DNA of 64,000 nucleotides from Fagopyrum homotropicum (Eukaryota; Streptophyta; Magnoliopsida; Caryophyllales; Polygonaceae). Position 1 is the stretch's first letter, and each line of letters begins with the position of its first letter. This document shows, one piece after another, positions 10,410 to 21,400 of this stretch. The DNA lies in the NCBI GenBank assembly GCA_033239125.1, contig BSWB01000004.1, positions 117,747,235-117,811,234 of the forward strand, in the 5' to 3' direction. A program made the translations under genes and the position numbers. The notes under the pieces are model-generated. The model had not been told where the DNA came from, ran no database searches, and saw only the letters and a program-made list of their open reading frames with translations.

Positions 10410-12153
10410 CAAAACGGCCAACAAACGACCATGAGACGACCTAGGAAGCTGTTTGATAACACTATTTGACTACTATTTCGACAGTTCAATAAAATTGACT
10501 TTCCCACTGCTCTGGTTGGAACTACGTGACCCATGAGTACTACTTTCGAGTCTCTTTTGAAGATCTACAACTTTTCAGTTGACATGATTGTCCAAATCTG
10601 TAGGGAAGATGGTCGAAATCGGAAATCTCTCAGAGCTCGTCATAAAATGGCATCCAACTCCAATGATTTTCACTTGACTTCTTCTATCTTTAGTCGATCT
10701 TGACATTTTCATGTATTCTCCAACTCCAGAGAAGATTGAATCCGCGTCTTATGGAATTTTCACACCATTACACTCCATAAATAACTTTGAATGCTTGAAA
10801 CATGAAATAAACCAAAGTAGACACTGAAATTTGGAAAGATGAGCTTTCTAGACTAAAACGAAGCATAAACAAGCTAAATGAATATGAAAATGCATGGTTA
10901 TAAAGCCTAAAAACTATTACATTTGACAGTCATTATTCAATCAATTCAACATTGACTTTGACTTCCTTGATTGTATGGAGAACCTTAATTTGTTGATGAC
11001 AATTTTCTGCAAATAGTTCCATTTTAGCTTAGGAATGACCTAGAATGCCTACAATATCATAAACACATAAGTGGATCTTCAAAACACAAAAAGGAAAAGA
11101 GATCTACCGAAATGCAATACAAATTTACACTATATGCTCAAGAGACGGATACAAATGAATATGAAAAAATTAGTTAAAATGGATGTTATCACTTACAAAC
11201 GATAATCATAAAGCACTTAGAGCCTAATAATCATATAAACACAACTCTCGTGTATTGAGTAAGGAAAAAAAGAAACGAACATGGAACCGATTGAGTCAAT
11301 CGTCATAATTGCTACATAACCGCCTACGAAGGTTGTTGAAAACTAAGATGAAAGTATTAAAGCATGTCTAAATTAACAACCAAATGGTCTTATTTATAGA
11401 AAAAAAATAATACTAAACTCCTATTCAAAACATAAAAAAAAAATATCCACAATGTACGAGTTAGAGGATAACTAAAAATAAGAGACAATCAAAAAGAAAG
11501 AGTGGATATACATTCATCAGTTGACTATGTTCTTCAAATGGTCGGCTCGATCAACGTTGAGGGTCGACTTGAACAAGTGCAAAACACAATGAGTGATACG
11601 CTGATCACATGCTCTTCACATGGTCTCAGTCGGTTTGATCAGATGTATTGAACGATGTGGAAAATTTGGTCTGATCCTGTTCATTTCTTCTTCCTTGATC
11701 CGTAAAGATAGAAACTTGGGAAATGGACCCTATCGACTCGACTTCTTCACGAGGCGACTTGATCGCCCGTGTTTTTTTGGAGCACTTCTTCGTTTCTCTC
11801 GCTCTCAATCAACTCGATCTTGACCCGGACTTCCACAACCTCAAAAAAAACTTTAACTAGTTGTAGACATGTTTTCATATTACACTCCAAAAAAGACCTT
11901 GAACGCCCGGTGTTTCATAACAACCCGACTAAACCTACAAAATAGCAAGTCAATAAAATAAACTATAATACACGTTTGTATTTATATGCTAAGAATATGC
12001 ACGATGATGAGGTGAAAAACACTAAATAGATGGGATCATGTAGTACTCGTTATTTTGGGTTTCATTTTGTCAAAAAGAAATGAGTTAAGGTGTCACGAAT
12101 GGATTGTTTATTATAAAAAAAGTTGTGTATTGATAAATTATTTAGTTATTTTT
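10410..12153. other. Non-coding stretch, no gene seen
   Basis: AT-rich sequence without credible exons. Parts at 10430-10790 and 11520-11830 look like TE-derived DNA but show no recognisable domain or ends. Confidence 0.5.
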
Positions 12154-12162
12154 TACATTCTA
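12154..12162. repeat. Left 9-bp target site duplication of the MULE
   Basis: TACATTCTA, identical to 18246-18254. Confidence 0.95.
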
Positions 12163-12697
12163 GGGAAATTCCGCTTGGTAACCTTGTGTTTTCGTCTTTT
12201 CCGGGTGGTGACCAAGGGTTTTTAATTTTCCGCTTGGTACCCTCGAGTTTTTAAAATTTCCGGTCCGTGCCCTCATTTACAACTTCCGTTAATTCCTCTG
12301 TTACCTTATTAAAAAAAAAGAAAAAGAAAACTAAATAGAAAAGAAAGAAAAAGGCAAGTGGAGCGTTTCATATCCCATTAAACAACTTAAACACATATCT
12401 CAGTTTCCTCTCTTCTCTCCCATGGCGATTGATGAGATCCATTGATTGAAGTTGTACGGGAGACGCCGGAGACACCTTGAGAGACGCCGGAGACGCCACA
12501 CACTCGTCCTCTTCCACCGCCGGATACAAATTTCTCCATTTTCAACAGGTTAGAAAAACCCTAAAAATCTAGTTCTTTGATTTGGGGTTCTTATAATTTG
12601 GGTTTCAATAGGGTTTAATTAAGGCTTTATTAAGGTGGATTTTTGCAAAATTATAGTAGAAAAGAAGCCTACTAGTATGTGTTGATGTCTGTTTGAA
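12163..12697 (+). repeat. Left MULE terminal inverted repeat
   Basis: About 535 bp that reappear inverted at 17711-18245. It includes a CTTGGTA-rich terminal part, a purine run, and an inner part with gagacgccgg repeats. Weaker inverted similarity continues inward to about 13085 (gattaaggttgatt repeats). Confidence 0.92.
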
Positions 12698-13360
12698 AAA
12701 TCAAACCCATCTTAATGTGTTTGCTAGTTTTCGTTTTGCAAAATGTGCTTGTGATGATGAAATCTGCAGCATTCATCGCAATTATGTCCGCTGTAAATTG
12801 TGATGAAAAGTGATAATCCTCTCTTTACACTTGATCTGTTTATACGTGTTATTTTGGAGCTGTTTCTTTCCAATTTACATATGAATCTTCATACTTGATC
12901 TTCTCCAGGGCATGTGTTATAGTAGCCTGACATCAAAACTCTAATTTAGTAATAATCCTCTCTTTATACGTGTTATTTTGTCACAAGGGTGATCATTTGA
13001 TTTTGAAAACAATTGGTTGATTAAGGTTGATTATTGTTGGTTGATTAAGGCTAGTTATGGTTGATTAAGGTTGATTAAAGTTGATTATACCCTTGTTGTT
13101 TCCCTTTCCGTTTATCAATTTTGCCAATGAATTAGCCTTGGCTTATGCTTAAAGTTTCAGGAATTAGATTCATTGGTCCTTCCTAGAAAAGTCAATCTTT
13201 GTTCAATTTGATGTGTCCTAAAAATGATGTTGAATTTTTCCCTTAGTATTAATCCCTTGATGTTGCATTTAGCTATTGCTACAATTGGTTCTTATGGAGA
13301 TCAAATGCTCCTAATTATGGGTCTTTTTCTCATTTATGTTGGATTTGTAGTGGTGATTCA

Positions 13361-13731
13361 ATGGAGTCTTATGGTAATTCAACCGCTTCATCTGCACAAA
13401 GGATGAAATACAAGTATTGTTGGTGTCGACCACCAAGAAGAATTGTTGCCAGAATTTCTCAATCAAAACAAACTCCAAATAGACCATATTCTGCATGTGA
13501 TATTTGTGCATTCTACGAATTTGGAGATGCGCCAAATATGGAAGGTCATCGTCGAGTCGAGGATGGGGTAGTACTTCTCAAAATGATGTAAATGTGGCTA
13601 ATACAAGCTACCAAGGTGACTTAGAGGAAATCAAGAATCACATGAAGGAGTTTATGGCATATGCTCAAGTTGTCGTTAAAGTTGCGATCATTTTGTACTT
13701 GATTCTCTCAGTGATTGTGTTAAAAAATTGA
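13361..13731 (+). pseudogene. Small GRF-type zinc-finger membrane protein carried by the MULE
   Basis: From ATG 13361 the frame encodes a serine-rich start and a GRF-type zinc finger (KYCWCRPP, then PNRPYSACDICAFYEF, giving a Cys pattern C-x-C...C-x2-C). The frame shifts near 13540-13560 into one encoding a helical segment (DLEEIKNHMKEFMAYAQ) and a C-terminal membrane helix (VVKVAIILYLILSVIVL) ending at 13731. Plant genomes hold many short GRF finger-coiled coil-TM proteins, often near transposons. The finger could bind nucleic acid; function is unknown. A short unrecognised intron instead of a frameshift is possible but I see none. Confidence 0.55.
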
Positions 13732-14413
13732 TGTACGTACTTTTTCTAAATACAATCGATGTTCGAAACTTATCGTTATAATTGAAATTATGTAGTAGTT
13801 CGAAACTTATCGTTTGCCACGAAAATGTTCTTTTTCAATAGTTGCGATCATTATGTTGTGAACAAGATAAACATTTGATAGAGTGTAACACCATAGGAAG
13901 TAAATATTGTATCGTCAGCTAGAGAACAAGAGAAACAAGAGCCACATAGCCTACAATCATTAAACAAAGGTAGCCATGAAGAAGTAAGATACATAAGTAC
14001 GAGATAGAAGCATTCTTGTACACAAATTGCAAAGGTCAAGAATTCTAATTATAAGACAGACCAAGACGTTGAGGTAAGTTGGAAGCATTCCAGCCAGGAC
14101 AAGCACACTCTCCTATCTCCTCTCAAATCGACACCATCAAAAAAACTCAATTGTTCAAAAAAAACTAGTCTTGCTAAAAAACTTGAACTATATAAGTATA
14201 TATCTGATTCTAGTCAAAGAACTCAATTGTTCAAAAAAAACGATCGCTTGATACTAAGTATTTGACAAAGCTATTGAAAAACACCAAGACCACTACACTA
14301 GCTCCTCATAATAGTCTCAAATCCAAGTCTTTAACATAACCCAAAAGAGATCGCTCATAATTACTACCAAAGTTTACGAGTTTCTGCTAGAAATTGCATA
14401 CAAAAGCTAAAAA
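13732..14413. other. MULE interior without genes
   Basis: Non-coding DNA between the two convergently transcribed MULE genes; presumably holds both 3' ends. A 15-bp repeat (actcaattgttcaaa) occurs at about 14145 and 14221. Confidence 0.5.
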
Positions 14414-17400
14414 CTAGTCTTGTTCACTTTGAGCGAACCATGGTGCTGATCCCATGATATCGGGAGCAGCTTCTGCGGGCTGCGATTTTCTTGTACAACT
14501 CTTTCTTTGCTTTTGTTCAACTCGAACCCCTTGTAGTTGTTGTTCTTTTAGCTCTCTCGCAGTTAGCCCACCTTTACATGTCTTAGCATTATGTCCGAAT
14601 GCCTTGCACCATACCAAATTTCAACATGTTATGCTATAGAGTTTTAACCATAAAAAATACATATGAAAACCTATATAAATATTACATACCTTACACTTGC
14701 TACACTGTACTGTACGTGACCTCTTGCCTTTTTGTTTTTCATCGTCTTCTCGTCTTCTATTTCTTGGTGGTCTACCTATACTTCTTTTCATTGTTGGGGG
14801 TTTCAAGTTGGGAAGATCACTTTCCGACCATTGCTCTTCATCGGGTACAGGGTGAAAATTCACAGAATATGCCATCTTATATGCTTGCACAGAGAACCAA
14901 CTTGATACATAAGATTCTACAGCAACTCCCGACCTAATCTCAAGAATTGCTCTAACTGCATGTTTGCATGGAATCCCACTAATTTGCCATTCTCCACAAG
15001 CACAAGTCCGGTTGGTGAGGTTCACAGGCAAGTAGGAACGCCCATGCTTGATCTCACACTCGGAACTTGATGCTTGGAAAACCTATATAAACACATGTAT
15101 GATTTTTCAGCACACAAATGATTTTTCCAGCTGCGCACAAATTATTTTCCAACAGCTCACAAATGATTTTCCAGCAGCACATAAATACCAAAAAAACCAG
15201 TGACAAACATACAAATCAATGGCAAACACACACATCACTGGCAAATCAGTGGTCATACCTGAAGGTCACGCGAGTCAACTATATTCTCATGTAATATTTT
15301 GGCAATCTTCGGTGTTATTCCATTGGGTGACCAACTTGCTGCCTCCTCTTGCCTCTTCACATATCTAACCATGATAGTTCTTCGTATTCCTACAATAAAC
15401 ACATGTAAGTTAACATATTGGATACGATGAATGAATTCAAAGAAAAATATCAATTTAAACCTTCAAGGAGAGTCAACACCGGACTACATCGATCTACTCC
15501 TAATGTAGCATTAAAACATTCGACAAAGTTACTCGTATTCTCATCTGAACATAGAGTTGGGTCAAATTTGTGTCTAGCCCATTGTTCCTTTTCTCCTGCT
15601 TCATGTAACCACTTAACGGCACCAAAACCAGCTTCCTTTTGCATTATCTCCAATGACTTATTGTAGGTGAATTCTGAGTATGCTTCACAACAAGCCCAAA
15701 ACAGATTGTGCATCCGCCGTCCAGGATAATGTTTCTTGAAATTGGCGCACAAGTGTCTACAACAAAGGCGTCTGCGTACACCAGGCCAAATGCCATCTAA
15801 GGCTGCTTCAATGCCCTAAACATAAGATAAATAGATAAATATTAAGTTCATATATGTACATAAAAGTTATGTATAATAGTATGTTTAGCAAACCTTTTGT
15901 CTATCCGATATAATGGTTAGATTTTCCCTCATATCGTCCTTCAAAGCATCCTTTAAATGTGAAAAGAAGTGTGACCATGTCTCCTTACATTCATTCTCAA
16001 AAACACCATATGCCAGTGGGAAGATCTGATTGTTTCCATCAATAGCTATAGCAGAAAAGACAACTCCACCATATTTACCTTTCAAATGACAGCCATCAAC
16101 CCCAATTAGGCCTCTACAACCTTTAAAACCATCAATCATTGGTTTCAAAGCGATGAAGATGTACTTGAATTGGATGGGCTTCTCAGGAACATCGTTTAGG
16201 ACTTTCCAAGCACAATGGGCCACGGAATCAGGATTCGTGCTTTTCAAAACCTCACAATAAATTGGCAACTTCCCATATGAAGTATCATGACCTCCTTGAA
16301 GGTTCTCCAGGCACAATGCTCTTGTTTCATAAATTTTTGTTTTTCGTAACATAACACCATATCTCGACTTTAGAAGCTCGTTTATAGTCTTTCCTGGAAT
16401 ATCCGGATTCGCTTTTACGTCATCCATTATCTTCTCCGCTGCCCAATGCATGGTAGCCATAGGATTGTACTCCGTCAACCTAGTGCAAGAATGTGCACCA
16501 GACATGTTCTTAATAGCCCAAGTGTACCCATCAGGCAACCTCGAAGCATGAAGTCTCCATTCGCAAGTGTTGTCTGCACATTCAACAGTTAACCTCTTCT
16601 TATCAGATTTCTGAGTGACGACGGCGATCCCTTGTTGGATGCAATAATCTGTCAAAACCCTCGACAAGTGTCCCTTGTCAAAGAAAATCATCCAAACACT
16701 AAGCTTAATCAACCCAAACTGTTTATCGATATGAAACTCACCATTCTCATACAATCTATCAAAGTAGGCATCTTTATTTGTATCCCATTGACTAGATTTT
16801 TTTGGATCATACCCATCCTCAACACAAGTCAAGGGAAGGTCATATTCATCTATGGTGATTGGGTTTCTGCTCATGCTGTCGGAAATTGGTGGAGTATTAG
16901 ATGGAGTGTTCTTTCCAATCGGGACATAAATCCCTTTTCTTCTTGCAGATGTGGGGGGAATTCTCTTTGTTTGTGAGTTGGAAGCTACATGGTTAGGCTC
17001 CACCCTTTCTGGAACACTAGTATTTTCAAGTTCTAATATTGGTGGAACTAGTGGAAAAGACAACGGTGTTGGTGTAGGTTGTGTTTCGTCCATATATCCC
17101 ATGGATGGGATGGTTTCACTCGATGACATCCTTGACTCAATCAAACGTCTAGCTAGCAACAAATTCTCACATGGGGACTCTCCTCTTCCAATTTCGATTT
17201 TCAGCAAGCATTTATCATGAAACACTCTAAACAACTCCAACAAATCCTTGTCACTCTCTAATTTACGACTTTTAGACTTGTATACATACCACAAACTTGG
17301 ATTTTCAGGAAGATTAAGACCCCTTTTTGCAGCCCCTTGTAGCAAATGCATAAATATATCGAGCATATTGGACATATCAGGATCACCGACCTCTACATCG

Positions 17401-17450
17401 AAGTAGTTGACGGAATTGTGATGCAGTCTTAACACCTTTTTACCTCCCAT
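14414..17450 (-). CDS. MuDR-type MULE transposase, five exons, apparently intact
   Basis: Exons on the minus strand: 17450-15894, 15815-15461, 15389-15259, 15082-14690, 14602-14414. All introns are GT-AG and the joined frame is open for 874 codons. In order: an N-terminal PB1-like region, a MuDR DNA-binding zinc finger (C-x4-C about residues 330-345), the DDE core (Asp452 in GVDGCHLKG, Asp516 in ISDRQK, Glu618 in NFVECFN), a SWIM zinc finger (CACGEW...CKH) and a C-terminal CCHC knuckle (C-x2-C-x4-H-x4-C) formed across the last splice. An extra intron lies just upstream of the ATG (acceptor at about 17460). It would cut and join DNA at the MULE ends. Splicing is inferred from sequence only. 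Confidence 0.93.
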
Positions 17451-17710
17451 ATTAACAAGCTGAAAACAAAAATAAGACTGCTCAGTTCCGCCACAACTAG
17501 CCTTAATTAACCACATTTTCAACATTCCACATTTTGTATGAAGAACCTTAATCAACCTTAATCAGCCATAACTAGCTAGTCTTAATCAACCACATTTTCA
17601 AAATCAAATGACCCCCTTCACTGTTATAAAGAGAAGAAATTTCCACATTTTGCAAAGAGAGAACTTGCAAACATCGTACACTGCACAATTGGTAAGAAGA
17701 GTCTTCAATG

Positions 17711-18245
17711 TTCAAACATACATCAACACAAACTAGTAGGCCACTTTTCTACTATAATTTTGTAAAAATCCACCTTAATAATCCTTAATTAAACCCTATT
17801 GAAACCCAAATTATAACAATCTCCAAATCAAAGAACTAGATTGTTAGGGTTTTTCTAACCTGTTGAAAATGGAAAAATTCGTACCCGGCGGTGGAAGAGG
17901 ACGAGTATACTGCTGCGTGGCGTCTCCGGCGTCTCTCAAGGTGTCTCCGGCGTCTCCCGCACAACTCCAATCAATAGATCTCACCAATTTTCATGGGAGA
18001 GAAGAGAAAACGAGTATTTGTAACGGGATATGAAAAAATTAAAAACACTGCTTGCCTTTTTCTTTCTTTTCTATTTAGTTTTCTTTTTCTTTTTTTTAAT
18101 AAGGTAACAGAGGAATTAACGGAAGTTGTAAATGAGGGCACGGACCGGAAATTTTAAAAACTCGAGGGTACCAAGCGGAAAATTAAAAACCCTTAGTCAC
18201 CACCCGGAAAAGACGAAAACACAAGGTTACCAAGCGGAATTTCCC
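17711..18245 (-). repeat. Right MULE terminal inverted repeat
   Basis: Inverted counterpart of 12163-12697, same length by my count. It contains the presumed transposase promoter side. Further decayed inverted similarity extends inward to about 17545. Confidence 0.92.
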
Positions 18246-18254
18246 TACATTCTA
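18246..18254. repeat. Right 9-bp target site duplication of the MULE
   Basis: TACATTCTA, identical to 12154-12162. Confidence 0.95.
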
Positions 18255-18449
18255 TAAAGCTAGTCTCTTGCAATTTGCAAATTCTCGTTTAGCGGAGACG
18301 CTTCCATTGTACTGGGCTTGATCTCTTCAGATCTTCACTGCTTGAAGCTTCTACCCAATCCCCGGTCTTTCTTTCAGTTTCCACCCTCAGATCTGCTAAT
18401 CCGCCCAATTTCAGGTGCCTCACCATTTCGTCTTCTCATCAGATCAGCA
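18255..18449 (+). promoter_or_regulatory. COG2 5' region squeezed between MULE and ATG
   Basis: Only 195 bp separate the MULE target duplication from the COG2 start codon. The frame is open upstream of the ATG from about 18318, but no other in-frame ATG is present. Any promoter must be within this stretch, in the MULE TIR, or have been displaced left of 12154. Confidence 0.5.
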
Positions 18450-21400
18450 ATGGCGTCTACAGATCTGGCACCGCCAAGGACTCCGACGGACCTGTTCGGT
18501 GACCCAATCGATGATTCAAGCCCTCTATGGTTCAAGAAGGATCTCTTTCTCTTACCAAAATTTGAATCCGAATTATATATATCCGACCTTCGAACTTTCG
18601 TTCCCTTCGATACTCTCCGATCCCAGCTCCAATCCCACCTCTCTGCCCTCAAGCACGAGCTCGTCGAGTTAATAAATAGGGATTACAATGACTTCGTCAA
18701 TCTCAGCACCAAGCTCGTCGATGTCGATTCCGCCATCGCGCGGATGCGTGCGCCGCTCACTGATCTGAGGGATAAAATCGTCGCCTTTCGTGATAGTGTG
18801 GAGTCTTCTTTGATTTCTCTCCAGAATGGGCTCAGGGAGCGAGCGGAGGCCGCCAATGTTAGGGAGGTGTTGGAATTGTTGCTTGATACATTCCACGTGG
18901 TCTCTAAGGTGCGTTATCTGATCACTTGAAGTTTGTGGCTTATGCCGGTCTAAAATTTTGCTATGTGAGTAAATAATGAAAACTTTAGGATCCAGCTTAG
19001 TTTCTTACAAAACTGAACAACAAATGAAGAATAATCATGCTTCTAGTTTTTTATGTTGTTGCCGACTGCTGGCACTAATTTGGAATTCATACACCGAAGG
19101 TGAAGAAAATAAAAGATGGTATTATGGATGGAGAAATTGACGCATGTAGGATATGAGGGGCCTTTTTTTTTTGTTCAGCTTTAGCATATATGTTGAAGCT
19201 TCAAATATGCTATTGAGTAGCCACACTCACACACACGTACATAATATACTCTTTTGAGAATCAGAGGTAGTAACTTCCGATTATATCCCGTGCAATCTGA
19301 AATTCACGCAACGTGGACGGTATTGAGAGCTTCTACTTTTGGTCTATCTACTAAATATATCTTATAAACTATGTATCCATATTTCATAGTAAACTCTGTA
19401 ATTAATCAGCAACAATAGTGTTATTCATGACATTAGTTATGCTATTTCATGGTTTGCAGGTTGAGAAATTAATAAAGGAATTACCTAGTATTCCCACTGA
19501 TTGGCCAAATGGTGACACAAATGCTGCCGAGCAAGGTTATGCTGTCAATGGTGTACCATCTCAACATGCTGAAAATGGGGCAAATGTGCGAGAAACACAG
19601 AGCATACTTCTTGAAAGAATTGCTAGTGAAATGAATAGGTTGAAGTTTTACATGGCTCATGCAAAGGTCACTTTGCTATCCCTTTTATTTCCAAAGCTCC
19701 AGTTATTTTGCAATTTGTGGTTGCATGAGATGTAGTGCTTGATTTGAGCATCCTTCTTTTAAAATTGTTTCTAATCTCATGCAAGATTTAAAAAATTTGG
19801 GGTGGTTTTCATTTCGACTATGGAAAAATATCAGCACCGGCAGGAAAAAAACAACTAAAATCCATCACATTGGCAAGAAAACTTGCAAACCTCCGTATTG
19901 TGTGTCTCTTCTTTCTCCCTGTCCCATAGTGATATATTGCCTAGCTTCAATTTCTTTTTGCCCCTTCATAGAAAGAGAAGGTTGATAGAATCTCAATGGG
20001 AGGCAGGAGGGCAGGGTGAAGGTTGATATGGGGAGGTGCTTTTGGTTGATGAGAAGGTGGAAGTGGTCTGTGTGGGGAGGTATTTTTGGTTTACAATTAA
20101 ATATTTGAAATTTAAAAGGGCAAAATCCATGTTTTCTTGTACAATGAGGCAATTAGGATCCCGTCGATGCTGCGCTTGTAAATTATGTTTTAGCTGATGT
20201 CTGAATGCTTACATGATTTTCCTAGAACTAATCAGCTGAGATATGAGCGTTTGTCTCACATTTTCCCTCCTAATGGCAGTACAGGACCTTCCCTTTGTCG
20301 AGAACATGGAGAAGAGGATTCAGAGTGCTAGTCTTCTATTAGATGCAAGCTTGGGGCATTGCTTTGTTGATGGTCTAGAACATAGAGACATGAATGTCAT
20401 TTACAATTGCTTACGTGCATATGCTGCTATTGACAATACCAAAAATGCAGAAGAAATTTTTCGTTCAAAGGTTGTTGCTCCACTGATAGAAAAAGTTATC
20501 CCACATAATTCAACTGGAGTGGCAGGTGGGACTTCGGGTGATGAACTTGCAGAGAATTTTCAACAAATCAAGCAAGATATAGATAAAGAATGCAAATTCC
20601 TCCTGGAAATATCTTCCACGGGTAAGAGAATGAATGTTCTGGTGATTAAAATTTGATGGCCCTTGAAGGTGTCTGACAGCATCCTGTCTTTTTGTTTTCG
20701 AGCTGAATCTTTTGCTTGGCTTATGCACTAAGCTAATGAGAAGCCTACACTGTCCAATGCTTGATTGATACTACGTTGATGAAAGGATACTTAAGTTTTA
20801 GCTTGCAAGAAGACAATTTTGAACTATTACTATACTGAAATTCCTTCCATGTTCCAGTCAGCTTTATCTTATTATTCTATCCCCGTGTTCTTTTGTCCTT
20901 ATAAGATCATGGGTGATCTGAATAAAGATGCTATTTGTGCCTTTTGGATCAATCTTTTTGAGTTTCAGGCCCATGCAAGGAAACAGTTAATCTTGTTTTC
21001 TGCAATTAGGTTGTGAATATTGATTGAAGTAGCGTTATTCTTCCTTTGGCAGAAAATTCAGGTCTACATGTATTTGACTTCTTGGCCAATTCAATCCTCA
21101 AGGAGGTTCTTTCTGCAATCCAGAAGGGAAAACCAGGGGCTTTCTCACCTGGAAGACCAACAGAGTTTTTAAGAAATTATAAAGCAAGCTTAAATTTTCT
21201 CACTCGTTTAGAAGGTTAGGTTCTCAAACATGGGAGTTAAATTTCTTTTTCTGGTGCAAATAACTTGTCCAGGATTCCGTTTTTCTGAATATTGTATTTT
21301 CTCTCTAATCAACTGTTAAAATTAATTTGTTTTGCTAGGTTACTGCCCAACCAGATCCGCGGTATCCAAGTTCCGAGCAGAACCTGTATATTTAGAATTT

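Larger units (their letters stand above)
12163..18245 (-). mobile_element. Complete Mutator-like element (MULE)
   Basis: A 6083-bp element with near-perfect terminal inverted repeats (GGGAAATTCCGC at both ends) and identical 9-bp flanking duplications, the classic MULE signature. It encodes a MuDR-type transposase on the minus strand (14414-17450) and a small zinc-finger protein on the plus strand (13361-13731). The well-matched TIRs and apparently intact transposase suggest a recent, possibly autonomous insertion. Its right end lies 204 bp upstream of the COG2 ATG. Confidence 0.96.

Noticed and set aside
11620..11823. Overlapping open frames on both strands
   Set aside because: Serine/arginine-rich chance frames in TE-like DNA without any recognisable motif.
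18318..18449. N-terminal extension of COG2
   Set aside because: Frame is open but starts without ATG; the known family start MAS... at 18450 fits length and homology.
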